Below are positions 49,055 through 59,439 of a stretch of 64,000 nucleotides of DNA, one piece after another (the first letter of the stretch is position 1; every line of letters begins with the position of its first letter). The position numbers and the translations under genes are program-made. The DNA is taken from positions 43,922 to 107,921 of the forward strand of contig ARYC01001378.1 in the NCBI GenBank assembly GCA_000711775.1, written 5' to 3'. This DNA is from Oxytricha trifallax (lineage: Eukaryota > Ciliophora > Spirotrichea > Sporadotrichida > Oxytrichidae). The notes beneath the pieces are model-generated. The model made no database searches. It had not been told where the DNA came from and saw nothing but the letters and a program-made list of their open reading frames with translations.

Positions 49055-49379
49055 TGATTTATATTATAGTACCTTTCTATTATATTTTGTATATTTAAAT
49101 AAATCATTTAATATAAATTAAATAAATATTGCATAAAGTATAAATAATTTGACTTCTTGAATATTTAATAATTAAGAAAGTAAAATTACTTAATGTATAT
49201 TATATTTTTATTTATAGTTATTCATTTTATATTTATAATAAAATATAATCAAGGTTGTTACATATGGATAGCAAAGAGTCTTTTTCGAAAATTATATCTT
49301 TTTAATAACTTTAATTTAATAAATATTTTAGCCTTTGAGCAATTTCCTTTAATTTAATTATTCAAGATGATGTTAATTT

Positions 49380-49915
49380 TATATATTTTCGTTTCGTTAT
49401 TTTAATCGGCTTGATGAAAAAATATTAAGAGGTTAGCTCTCTTATAGACCCAATAATTTTATGCCTTTCGAGATTTTGTATAATTTTTGCTTATAATCTC
49501 TATCAATTTGCTGCTAAAGAAATCGTTTCCTGGCTTATTCCTCTCTATTATTATTGCTAAAGTTCATATATTTACGAAGCAAATTTTCCGTCATTCAAAT
49601 CTTGTTTTTAGAAATATCCCTGAGCCACTAATACAATTTATAATTCAGAACCATGCGCTCTTTGACTTCTGTTGAAATTGCTAATTTACACTCTTAAAGT
49701 TGAAATAAATCATGATATTTTATGCTTTTAACTCTATTTATATACCCAAGTTTATCAAATCTTCTTTTCGTTAGACTATTAGCTTCATTAACTAGTTTAG
49801 CATTTTTATTGTCAGATAAGAATCCTCTGTATGTAAATTACAGTAATTGAAGCCTAAAAGCTACATAAATTTCTCCTAAGTAAATAGCATCATGCTAAAT
49901 TACATTCCAAGATTA
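49380..49915 (-). CDS. Possible gene piece, unknown protein
   Basis: The minus-strand frame from about 49915 reads HDAIYLGEIYVAFRLQLLQF, TYRGFLSDNKNAKLVNEANS, LTKRRFDKLGYINRVKSIKY and VLNYKLYQWLRDISKNKI, then one TGA. In the same frame it continues MTENLLRKYMNFSNNNREEQ, then ARKRFLQQQIDRDYKQKLYK. TAA/TAG fall at Gln-like places. It is not TBE-derived by comparison with TBE-1. The TGA could be an MDS end, a mutation, or a sign that the two halves are separate. Confidence 0.4.
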
Positions 49916-50059
49916 ATTTAAAGGGGTAATTAAAATCCCAAACACTTTCAACAGTTTGATTGAATTTTTATTCATAAATAGTAGACTATTTTGGTAAGCA
50001 ATATTAGGGTTCTTAAAGGGTTTAATGCAGGGTAACAATGTACAAATATTATATTTATT

Positions 50060-50904
50060 GTTAGTATGTAAAGTTCGGAGTAAAGAAGTTCGAAGTCATA
50101 GATAGTGAGACCCGTGAGTTCTTATTACATAAAAAAAGCCACGAGACCCTTTAGAATATTTGGAACAAAGAGTTAAGAAAGAAAATAAGCTAATTAAAGC
50201 ATTGAGAAACCTCCCATCTTCTGAGATAGTAAATCCCTAAAGTTTCCAATTTTCAATTTAATTGCCCTTAAAATATGAGGGAAGTTACCTTTTACTTGAG
50301 GAAAAGTTTGAGAAAAAAGTCATAAATGATAAGCAGCTCTCTTAAAGATTTATCCATTCAACTACTTTAAATGCGATAACAATTATCAAATGGAATTCGT
50401 TAATGAATGCAAGCTCTTACTAAGTCAAGAGAACACAGCAGATTTATAATAAAGTTAGATGCTGTTCTGCTTGCTCAAAATTTTGTAGCTTTTCGTCTCC
50501 CTTTATACTAAATGACTTTAAGAGACTACATTTAAGATTAAAGGATACAAAAGTAGTTGCCTATTATTCTTACAAATGTTTGCAAAGCCATTGAAGAGCT
50601 GCACACTTTAGGATATTTTCATAGAGACTTGAAACCTGAGAATATTATGCTTGACTTTTCATCTCTTAGAGTAGTGATAATTAATTTCAATAGATCATAT
50701 AGAGTTGAAGCTAATTACTTGGCAACGTTTGTAGTACTCCTGGATCTTTCCAGAAAGAGAGGACTTTTGAGAGATCGTGATATTAAGTGGGATATATGGG
50801 CTCTAGCTGCAATTATTGCCGAATGTGAAATGGCTAGAAATGATTACTATAGCTTTAAGAGAGAAAAAGATCCCAAGCAGAGAATACAGCAATATCTATA
50901 TTAG
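50060..50904 (+). pseudogene. TBE zinc-finger/kinase gene relic
   Basis: The + strand pieces match the kinase half of the TBE-1 protein: YEGSYLLLEEKFEKKVINDK, MEFVNECKLLL, KLDAVLLAQNFVAFRLPLY, then an intact stretch from 50557 with HRDLKPENIML, WDIWALAAIIAECEM and NDYY. The DFN triplet of other copies is here NFN, so the catalytic Asp is lost. At least two frameshifts lie upstream. The zinc-finger part and the ends were not found. Confidence 0.75.
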
Positions 50905-51086
50905 AATAAGATGATATGGCTGAGTAGATAAACATTAACTAACCATAGTGCAGACCTTGCATATAAGCAAGTATAAATAAAAAACCTCTACTAACACACT
51001 AATTTACATTACATTTAAACCCTATTCCTTTTCATAAACTATGTTAAAATTTTAATAAAGTATGCGTTAATTGAATACTATTATTA

Positions 51087-51347
51087 AAACCCCATAGATC
51101 AATTAAGAAGCGAGGATAGGAGTTAAGAACAATTAGATTAAAAATTAATTATAATTGGCTAATAATATAAATAATTAGGCTAAAATCAAATCAACACACC
51201 CTGATTGGATTATTTTATAAGGACAATTAATCGAGCCAATAGTTTTAATATTAGCCCAAACATTATAATTATACGCCAATAATAATTAATTCTTAATTTA
51301 ATTGTTCTTAACCCCGATTCTCATGTCTTAATTGATCTATGGGGTTT
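51087..51347. mobile_element. P1b: TA-flanked foldback with AAACCCC tips
   Basis: The tips AAACCCCATAGATCAATTAA and the inverse are flanked by TA. The inner stem has TTGGCTAATA and CGCCAATAATAATTAA as in P1a. The central 130 bp are unpaired. 261 bp. Confidence 0.8.
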
Positions 51348-52002
51348 TAATTAAATACTCAATCTACTGAAAAGTTTTTGGGTTTTGAATGTCAATTAAT
51401 GATATTTTGAAAGAGTTTAATTGTAATAGGCTATAAAATAAAATTATTGTCATTAGGATAATATTTTCATAAGAAATTATATAGTTGTATTTTTAAAAGC
51501 AAATTATTTGTTTATATTGAAGTGAGAAACATTTAATAATTCTTATTTAATTTATTAAGAAACTGTGCCAGTAAAAAACACAAATTGCAATGAAGGAATT
51601 AAATTTAAAAATTCACCATAAATTTTCTAACTTATTAAGGTATTTTATGATTCTTAATAATAAAAAATTATTCTAACACTTTCTTAGAATTTTGGAGGAT
51701 TTTTAATTTTAACGATTGACACCGACTTAGGTTTTTCAAAAGAATTTAAGATTAAACTTCTTCCTAATAAAAAGGGAATACATATTAACTAATTCGCTGA
51801 ATTTTGAGGGAGAAAAATAAAAATGGTAAGATCTGCTTTTTTTATAGTAATATAATTTATATTAAATATAATTTTAAGTATTTTAACCTTTTAAACTGCA
51901 ATTATATCCAAGAGCCCTTTAACCTCAGTATTTGTAAATTTTATAAATTTATATCTATAATTTAATAATTTTAAATTATATTTAAATATTCTATATATGT
52001 AT
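51348..52002. other. AT-rich interval
   Basis: Nothing recognised. Confidence 0.4.
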
Positions 52003-52402
52003 TTGGGGGGGGAAGTTTCCTGCCCCAAAATTTTATATGCACCCAAGGGTAGTTTCCTGCCCCATACATAAAAATATGTAATTTTTATAATTTTCAAAGA
52101 ATCTTAATCATCAATTATGATGTAGTTTTTTTAATTTAGCTTAAAATATCATTTCTACCTTGATAATAAATTTAAAATTTAATGAAAATTACATTAATTA
52201 ATTAAAAAAAAACACTTATTTTAGCCTTGGCAGTAATATATAATTTAATAAAGAATAATTATGAACCTTGAAAATTATATAATAATAAATGTTGTATAGT
52301 ACATGGTTATGGTTTTTGAAATTGAAATTTATTTGTTTCTATTAAATTTATTGCAAAAAAAACATAAAATTTAATGTTGGGGGCAGGAAACTTCCCCCCC
52401 CC
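52003..52402. repeat. Terminal-repeat element P6b
   Basis: The left tip has a G-run then GGAAGTTTCCTGCCCC; the right tip is GGGGGCAGGAAACTTCCCCC. A second copy of the motif (GGTAGTTTCCTGCCCCATAC) lies inside the left end, mirroring the doubled right end of P6a. The interior is AT-rich without a gene. Confidence 0.7.
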
Positions 52403-52599
52403 ATGTATTTTATAATTTAGTAATTTAAAACCTCAAAATTAATGTTTTTTTTTTAAATATTAAATGTTTGCTTATTTATTTATATTCAACATATTGTTGA
52501 ATTGGGATAAATGGATTTTATAAATAATAATTTAACAAGTGAAATAAACTAATATCAATTAAAAAGTTAAAAATTAAAAGAAAATTCAATATTATGTAT

Positions 52600-53300
52600 G
52601 CAATCGCCTTAAAGTAGTTAAAATAATTATTATTTCAATTTCTATAAACCATTTTGATTTTTTATAGCTTGATTGTCTTAGGTAGATAAGTATAAAAGAT
52701 AGGTTAAGATTCCATAAGTGTGACTTCTTTTACTGTTAGGCTGAAAATTTATTATTTAATTATAGGGTCAATATCTTTCTTGTTGTATCTGGTTTGTAGT
52801 ACTTGTAGAAGCCGGTATTCTTAAAAGTGAAACCTACCTCTTGTTCATCAGCTCTTACATTATTGAATATTGAATTTCTCATGTCAAAAATTGAATTCTT
52901 GGCACTTTAATACTACCAATAATTTTATACAGCAAGCTTAGATCAAATTTTGTCAAGGAAAAATGTCCTTAAATTTCTATTAAATCTTTACTTGTTTTTA
53001 GCTGTAGCTGTAACTGATCTCTTGTAACCATAATGATAATGATTATCAATTAATTTAATTACTTGTTTTTTAAAGAAATTATTTAGAAAAAATTCAACAT
53101 TCGATTAAGCCAGTTTAGTGGGTTAAGCAATCCAAGAATCATTTGCGCTATACCTTGCTTAAATTATTTTCTTTTTTTAATATTCATAATAAGCTTTTCT
53201 ATGAAGATGTTTCTTCTAGCTTACTAAGTATACTGTAAGCTGCTGCAGCTATCAAGCTCAACTAAAATTATGATTGAAAAGCTTGCAACAGTATATTTTA
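52600..53300 (-). CDS. Possible gene piece, unknown protein
   Basis: A long minus-strand frame from about 53300 reads KKRKQFKQGIAQMILGLLNP, LNWLNRMLNFFQIISLKNKQ, then MVTRDQLQLQLKTSKDLIEI (ATG at 53031) and LSLLYKIIGSIKVPRIQF. A one-base shift in a T-run near 52888 leads to DMRNSIFNNVRADEQEVGFT, then FKNTGFYKYYKPDTTRKILT. Several Gln are TAA/TAG. No family recognised. The part upstream of ATG 53031 is hydrophobic and may be non-coding. Confidence 0.4.
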
Positions 53301-53327
53301 TTGGGATTTAAAATAGTGATTTCTAGC

Positions 53328-53953
53328 AAGGGGCAAGACCTGAACTAATAATTTTTTTAATTATAGCTTCGTCTCATAAATTTCCTTTGAAAATGGTATG
53401 TCAAGGGTCAAAATGAATGATTTCGAGTCAAAAATAAAATATTGTTACTCACTGATGTTTGATGTCGGTAAGAGCACAATTAGTTTTACTTTTGTTTTTA
53501 TTTTTTGCAAGGAAAAATTTGAAAATCTTAAATTTTTAATAAATAAGCTATTTTATCAAAGAAATTTTAAATCAATTCAAAAGTAATTAAATACCCTGAA
53601 AGTATTATTACTCAATTCAAAGTCATTAAAATAATAGAAAATAATTTATTTTAATGACTTTGAATTGAGTAATAATACTTTCAGGGTATTTAATTACTTT
53701 TGAATTGATTTAAAATTTCTTTGATAAAATAGCTTATTTATTAAAAATTTAAGATTTTCAAATTTTTCCTTGCAAAAAATAAAAACAAAAGTAAAACTAA
53801 TTGTGCTCTTACCGACATCAAACATCAGTGAGTAACAATATTTTATTTTTTGACTCGAAATCATTCATTTTGACCCTTGACATACCATTTCAAAGGAAAT
53901 TTATGAGACGAAGCTATAATTAAAAAAAATTATTAGTTCAGGTATTGCCCCTT
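53328..53953. repeat. P3b: 626-bp near-perfect palindrome
   Basis: Two arms of about 305 bp are virtually identical in inverse orientation, meeting near 53634-53650. The tip GGGGCAAGACCTGAACTAAT is shared with P3a; the interiors are unrelated. A 62-codon standard-code frame in the left arm (53398-53586) is mirrored in the right arm and is probably fortuitous. Confidence 0.9.
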
Positions 53954-54339
53954 TAAAGTTTAAAAGCTTGTATAATAAAGGAGAATTTCAATTGCCTAAC
54001 ATGTAAATTTTGATACATACAAAAGTCTTTGGAAGATGATGATTAGTTGAAATTATATATACAGAACAATACTTTCTTTGGTTGCTTGATAATTGATATT
54101 ATACAAATACTTAAACTTCATTGATTATATTTTTGTATACTTGATATTTTTATTATTATTTTATCATCTTTCAAATTGTTTAACCTAAATCCATTTCTTA
54201 AAAAAAGGCTTATTAAGATGATTGCAATGAAGTGAGGTTTTTTTCAAAAAAAGAAAATACTTTAAATAACTTATAATACGATTTATCATCATATCGTCTT
54301 GTCTATAGATTTAAAGATTCCATCAATAATATAATATAA
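53954..54339. other. AT-rich interval
   Basis: Nothing recognised. Confidence 0.4.
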
Positions 54340-54640
54340 AATTTAGCCAATTAATTTTGACATAAATAAACTCGAAGAAGTCATTTCTAATTTAGTAATT
54401 TATTGCCATAATATTACTTTTCAACAAAATGACTATAAAATTAAGAAAATTATTGCACCTTTAACATTGATTAAAAGAGTCAAAAAATCATTACAAAATT
54501 TCATTGTGATCTTATACTCAACATTAGACTTGTTTGAAATAATATTTTTTAAAGTAGTTTTCATGGTTATTGACTCTCTTAATTAATTTATAATTAAGAA
54601 TAAGAATCCTATAAACAAAGATAAAATATATTGAAAAAAA
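54340..54640 (+). CDS. Weak coding candidate
   Basis: A + strand frame of about 100 codons reads PINFDINKLEEVISNLVIYC, KIKKIIAPLTLIKRVKKSLQ, then a hydrophobic stretch FIVILYSTLDLFEIIFFKVV, ending TGA. Only two TAA/TAG codons are used. No motif or paralogue; it may be chance. Confidence 0.3.
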
Positions 54641-55104
54641 GGTTCTACAAAGCAATAAGCATAATAAAGAATATGTGAGAACTACATTGATAGAGCGATT
54701 TAATTTTAAATAATCTAAATGATATATTTATTAATTTCCCCAAGATATTTCGACTTCCTTTGTTAGATTTAAATCTTTAATTTTGAAAATATTTTTACTC
54801 ATTTTAATGGAAAATGCTTAATATGAACCTCAATGAGATGTTATAATCATTATAATAAATAAAAAAATTTAATTAAAAAAATATACTATAAAAAATATGA
54901 GTTTTATATTAATTCTTTTAAGAAAAATTTATTATTAATTACTTTTTTTACTATTTTCATTAAGCTTATATAAGTTTTAATGATACTTATTATTTTTAAA
55001 TTAATAAATTAAATAAATATGGCATAAATAAAGGCTTTTAATTCCTGATTTAGAATGGTTTTTTTGCTTTTTATGTTTGAAGAGGTAAGTTTAAAAATGT
55101 GAAT

Positions 55105-55182
55105 CAAAACCCCAAAACCCCTTAATGAGGTTTATAAGTGCTTTGATTTGTAGGGAATTTGTTAGGGGTTGGGGTTATTAAT
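55105..55182 (+). repeat. TBE-1 left terminal inverted repeat (78 bp)
   Basis: Starts with two C4A4-type telomere units and continues TTAATGAGGTTTATAAGTGC; the inverse is at 59098-59175. Confidence 0.95.
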
Positions 55183-55223
55183 AGGTTTTAATGTGAAATT
55201 TATAGTAAATGTATTTAATTTAA

Positions 55224-56504
55224 TCACTCAAAATGCACTTTTGGATCATGTGGGAGAGGTCTGAAGTTTATTTTACTTAACCATAACTCTATCTTCTCTA
55301 ATGTTATGTCTGATCTAGAGTTTGGTTTTAAGATTATTGATTCTGCCATTTATTTTAATGATTGAGATACTCTGGTTTTGTCTATAAATTACTTGATTCT
55401 TTACTTAGCATCTTTCTCACACCTTGTAGAGTAGTAATCATTCCGAGGCATATCGCACTCTATTATTATTGCTGCTAAAGCCCACACATCCCATTGATAG
55501 TCTCCATCTCTCCAGTCTTCTCTTTCAGGATAATAGCCTGGAGTTCCCATAACACTTCCTAGCCTTGATACTTCTACCCTTAATGCTCTGTTGAAGTCAA
55601 TAATTGTCACTCTTACAGGTGAGAAGTTTATCATAATATTCTCTGGTTTCAAATCTCTATGAACAAAGCCTAACTTATGTAGCTCTTTTATACCTTGTAA
55701 GGTTTAAGTTGCTATCAAAGCAAGCTACTTATGATTCCTTTGATCAGTAATAAAATCTCTGAGGGTCATTTCATAGAGTGGGAGTCTGAAAGCAACATGA
55801 TCCTTGGCAAGGAGAACAGCATCTAGCTTGATTAAGTAACTACACTCTTTAAACTTTGCTTGAGTGAGTACTTGATACTCATTTGTGAACTCCATCTAAT
55901 ATTTATCATCACTTAAGAGATAGTTGAAGGGATACACCTTGTATGCTTACTGATGATCATTGATAACTTTCTTATCAAAGGAGTCTTCTAATATAAGGTA
56001 GCTTTAAAGTGAAGTGTTGAGGTCAACTTAGGTAAGAACTGGAATCTTTTTATATTGAATTTTAATCATAATCTTAGTGATTTCAGATGCTAGTAGGTTG
56101 CGTGATTTCCTCACATATTCTGATTCACAAGCTTGTTCGAGCTCTACCATTTTCGAAGATTCTCTTGCTTTTCTTTTGTTAAGTAGCTTCAATTCATCTT
56201 CATGCTTTTCAATCTCTAAATCTTTCTTGTGAGCTTTTAAAAGATGCTTCCTTAAATCTCTAGTATGAGCATACTGCTTATGGCACTCGAAGCAATCATA
56301 CTTTCCGTCGATTTTATCGTGCTTTAAGTATACTGTTGGCTTGGCTTCTCTATGCTCTTTCATATGCCTATACCAACTAGATTTATGAGCGAAGTCTCTC
56401 TCACACTTCTCACAAAAATATACTTCTACTTCTTCAGTTTGTATAGGAATTTCATTTATACCTTTCTCCTCCTCTCTGTCTCCCACACACTTGTTGCCAT
56501 TCAT
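55224..56504 (-). CDS. TBE zinc-finger/protein-kinase-like protein, intact
   Basis: 426 codons from ATG 56504 to TGA 55224-55226, with no frameshift. Two C2H2 fingers: C31-C34-H47-H51 and C71-C74-H87-H92. A charged linker follows. A kinase-like domain has VHRDLKPEN (catalytic loop, D284, K286, N289), DFN at 303-305 in place of DFG, GTPGYYPERE in place of the usual APE region, and QWDVWALAAIII (helix F Asp). I did not find a clear glycine-rich loop or the usual N-lobe Lys. It corresponds to the 57-kDa-type TBE protein. It would bind DNA and perhaps phosphorylate a partner; the changed metal-binding motif leaves catalysis uncertain. It is divergent from the second TBE gene across a 730-bp spacer. 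Confidence 0.9.
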
Positions 56505-56860
56505 TTTCTATTATTAATTTCTATTTTAATAACAGAGACCTCAAGTGATAGCTCTGATAGTTCTTTAAGAGAGTTCATCTCACAGCTATCACACTTTTTA
56601 TTGCTGCCAAAGGTAAGTCTCGTTTAGTTTGATAGAAGTGCTGCTGTTTTTCTCAAAATGTTAGCGCTCATATTTAAATTTGAATTAAAATTATAAAACT
56701 GCCTCTATAACTGAGAGCTTATATGAGAGCTTTGCAAGCCTACAAGTTTAAAAGGAGTTCTTAGAGTATGAGAGAAGAATTATGAGTGTTAAGAGACGAT
56801 CCAGTTCCTACATATGGGTGAGGAAGTAACAATTTTTACTTTCAATGATAAGTTGATTAT

Positions 56861-57028
56861 AGTACGTACCGATTTAGGAAGTGCACCTAATTAAGTACGT
56901 ACAGCTTTAGGAGGTATTTTGTGATTTTATGATTAAAATTAGGGTGCTCCTAATTAAGTACTAGCTTTAATTAATGCTCCTAATTAATAACTAGCATTTT
57001 AGGAGTTGCTCCTAATTAAGTACGTACC
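56861..57028. promoter_or_regulatory. Repeat cluster between divergent TBE genes
   Basis: Four copies of GCWCCTAATTAAGTACGTAC or close variants lie at about 56883, 56945, 56974 and 57007, with extra AGTACGTACC at 56861. GTAC palindromes and spacing of about 30-60 bp suggest binding sites for a regulator, perhaps the element's own zinc-finger protein, in the shared promoter region. Function is inferred from position only. Confidence 0.5.
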
Positions 57029-57235
57029 AATTTAAATTTAAAAATATGGAACTATTACAGAAGAAATTGATAACAATCTCTCAAGTTTGAAACCAGTTCT
57101 CAAAACCTTCTCCATATCCTTCTTAGAGGTTGACCTCCTATAGGATGCCCATATTTATTCGTAAGTTTTACAGAGGTATATAATTGAAATCAATAAACTT
57201 AAATTTGAATATCATTTCTTAGATCTGTAAACAAG

Positions 57236-58021
57236 ATGGAGTCAATGAATGATGTAATGAAAAGAGTGCAAGCACAAGAATTGATTCAGAGATTTAGAAG
57301 CAAGGAGGATTTGCACCGCTACTTGGTGCAGCAAGGTAATAAACTCATAGTTGCTATGTTTGATTATGTAGTTGGTTTGTTCTTGCCAACGATGGAAGGT
57401 ACCAAAATTTCATTTCTAGGGCGATACTCTGCGAAGAGAAGAAAGCATTCAAAACTTAAGATGTAAAGTTTGCAGAGATTCCAAACTATCCAGAAATCTC
57501 AGTGACTAACTTATATGATGATGCTAAGAACGACCCAGAGGTTTCGCTGTACCTGCATACTAAGAAGCAGTTGTCAAATAAACTGCCTGAAAGAAACTAT
57601 TTCTTTGGGATACTTGCAACAATTAAAGGTGATTACTTGAAAGAAATTATTCAAGAATCTCATAAGAAAAGGTACAGCATCTCTTCAGAAGATAAGGACA
57701 GACAAGGGATAAAGATAAGTGAGAGCTGGCTATCAGAGCTGCAGAAGCACCCTTATATTTCAAGTAAGATTTATAGCTTAACTCTTTGGAAAAATCTGGT
57801 ACTAGCATCTTCTTGATGAAGGAATAGAGCAAGCTTCACAGAGAGCGAAAGTCGCAGACAAAGTATGAAGTCGCGAGAGACTTTATTCAAATATTCAGCC
57901 ACCAGAGTCAATGAACATATATGCTGGAGCTGGCAGTAAGAGAAGAAACTTAGGTGGAGGGAAGCAAGAAGTAGAAGAAAAGAAAGAGAAGCCAGCTCCC
58001 TCTAAAGAATTTTAAATGTGA
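57236..58021 (+). pseudogene. TBE second gene (22-kDa-type ORF), frameshifted
   Basis: From ATG 57236: MESMNDVMKRVQAQELIQRF, then KEDLHRYLVQQGNKLIVAMF. A frame change at about 57460 leads to DVKFAEIPNYPEISVTNLYD and KLPERNYFFGILATIKGDYL. Changes at about 57785 and 57917 lead to SGTSIFLMKEQSKLHRERKS and finally NIYAGAGSKRRNLGGGKQEV, with a charged tail ending TGA at 58019-58021. It matches the position and rough size of the second TBE gene, whose role is not established. The basic, Gly/Arg-containing tail suggests nucleic-acid binding. Three frameshifts make this copy non-functional unless it is recoded. Confidence 0.7.
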
Positions 58022-58030
58022 CTTATATAT

Positions 58031-59090
58031 TCATTAACTTAACTAAAAAACTTATTTATATACATTCGCTCTCCCTTCTTTAGCACACTTTTAAGCCAAC
58101 AAATTATCTACTCTCTTCGCTGATCTTTTAATAAAGTCTACTGTATCTATAGGTAGGTCATGCATCAAGTGATATAGCAGCAGTTTCTTGTAATGACCTT
58201 TTAATATTACCCAGTAGAACTCATTCCATTAAACTATGGACTGTAAGGTACGTTGAACACTGGCGTTATTCTAAGTTGTTCATAACTCTTCCTTGTTTCT
58301 TTGGTATTATGAACAGAAAGATTATCAACGAATAGTATAATCTCTTATTCAGGGTACTTCTCTCTCAGCTGTTCTAAGAATTTATATACTACTCTGTCTT
58401 AATAGAGCGAGGATGAATAAGATAAGTTTCTAAACCAGTATCCTCGCTAATTCCTCCAAGAATAGCCATTGTTTATACTTGCTTTCTAGTCATATACTTC
58501 TATGTTGCTATGCCTCTTATACCAAGACTTCTAGATGAAAGTGTTGAATGTAAACACAGCCTCGTCAGCATGAATAAACTTAATATTATTCTATTAGGCT
58601 CTCTGCATTTAATTATAAATATAATTTAAGTTGTTGTTGTAAAAATGGCAGAGTGAAATCAATGACTCTCTTGATACGATTTACACCTTTGTAAGAGATA
58701 CCGTTTCGTTTATAAATGTTTGCAACAGTCTATGCAGAGATCTTCAACTCAGGGAACTGGCGATGAAACATAATAGCTCGTTAGTCGAGAGAGAAGTGAG
58801 CCCAATACTTCAAAGTTTTTTCATTAATAAGATAGTCAATATGCTTCTATAGAAACTTAGACTTCCTCTTAGGCTAAGAACTCAGCTATTATTGCTTTAA
58901 TTATACAGCTTTCAAGCAGTGAAAGAGAACAGTTGAGGGACTACGCTTTAAGAGCAGTGCAATAGACTTATAGTTCAGTACTGGTTTGAGTTATTCACTG
59001 TATATATCACATCCATAACGCAGTTTAAACACTAAATCTATATACTCTTCATCATCATAAATAGACCCCAAAAGCTTGCTATTTTGTCTC
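58031..59090 (-). pseudogene. TBE transposase (DD34E type), frameshifted
   Basis: About 350 codons. The N-terminal part reads NSKLLGSIYDDEEYIDLVFK and YKSIALLLKRSPSTVLFHCL, then YWAHFSLDQRAIMFHRQFPE and ISAQTVANIYKRNGISYKGV (a helix-turn-helix-like Tc1/IS630 N-terminus). The catalytic residues are visible: D in IHADEAVF (codon 58564-58566), D in LFVDNLSVHN (58324-58326) and E in EFYWV (58220-58222). The second and third are about 34 residues apart once one missing base is allowed. The C-terminus ends KCAKEGRANVYK and TGA 58031-58033. By my reading there are four frame changes (near 58590, 58470, 58400, 58222), and the ATG is out of frame with the rest. This is the 42-kDa TBE transposase, here disabled. 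Confidence 0.88.
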
Positions 59091-59097
59091 GCATTTA

Positions 59098-59175
59098 ATT
59101 AATAACTCCAACCCCTAACAAATTCCCTACAAATCAAAGCACTTATAAACCTCATTAAGGGGTTTTGGGGTTTTG
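59098..59175 (-). repeat. TBE-1 right terminal inverted repeat (78 bp)
   Basis: Inverse of 55105-55182, ending GGGGTTTTGGGGTTTTG. Confidence 0.95.
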
Positions 59176-59368
59176 ATTTACGTATCTGAATCTCCTGTCA
59201 ACTGCTGTCATCTGCTGTCTTTCACTTGAATCTAAAAGAAAATTAAAAAAATAAATAAAAGATTTTAGAAAAGATTTTGGAAAAATACTTACCTTGATTA
59301 GCTGAATTATAAGTTGATGTTGCTGCTTCACACTCATCCTGACTTCTGCTTTCATATGCTCGATCTAA
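59176..59368 (-). CDS. Exon-like gene end next to TBE-1, with an intron
   Basis: The minus strand reads AYESRSQDECEAATSTYNSA-NQ, then a 61-bp AT-rich intron (59292 to 59232) with GTAAGT and TTTTAG borders, then in phase DSSERQQMTAVDRRFRYVN, which runs straight into the TBE-1 tip. A possible acceptor CCTTTTAG at about 59369 suggests an earlier intron. On the other side of TBE-1 the frame can continue as HIFKLTSSNIKSKKTILNQE (55104 leftwards). I infer a gene interrupted by TBE-1. Product unknown. Confidence 0.45.
59232..59292 (-). other. Candidate spliceosomal intron (61 bp)
   Basis: The donor reads GTAAGTATTT and the acceptor CTTTTAG; the content is very AT-rich. Removing it keeps a protein-like frame on both sides. 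Confidence 0.5.
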
Positions 59369-59439
59369 AAGGCTTAAAAACAAAAATAAGAGAAAAATAG
59401 TGGTGGCCACCACAAACTTATAATAATCTAAATCATTAT

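Larger units (their letters stand above)
55105..59175. mobile_element. TBE: TBE-1: complete telomere-bearing element, 4,071 bp
   Basis: Both tips are CAAAACCCCAAAACCCC, followed by an inverted repeat that matches for 78 bp with two mismatches or fewer (55105-55182 and 59098-59175). Size, tips and gene content fit the TBE family of Oxytricha relatives, germline DDE transposons removed from the somatic genome. Layout: zinc-finger/kinase gene (minus), a repeat-rich spacer, a second gene (plus), the transposase gene (minus, converging), right terminal repeat. The flanks are AAT on the left and ATT on the right, the ANT type expected for a 3-bp target duplication with one change. Two of the three genes are frameshifted. 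Confidence 0.95.

Noticed and set aside
15959..49675. Standard-code open frames such as 19312-19494, 24502-24702, 25895-26095, 38136-38324, 42104-42364, 45861-46043, 49487-49675
   Set aside because: They lie in inverted-repeat arms or opposite real coding pieces, or are explained better by another frame under the TAA/TAG=Gln code. The 42104-42364 and 49487-49675 frames are antisense to better minus-strand coding.
53398..53586. 62-codon ORF in the P3b arm as a gene
   Set aside because: It is mirrored exactly in the other arm, has no homologue in P3a, and is likely a by-product of the palindrome.
55105..59175. C4A4 repeats as true chromosome ends
   Set aside because: They are internal, inverted at both ends of a 4,071-bp unit, and followed by the TBE terminal repeat; they are transposon tips.
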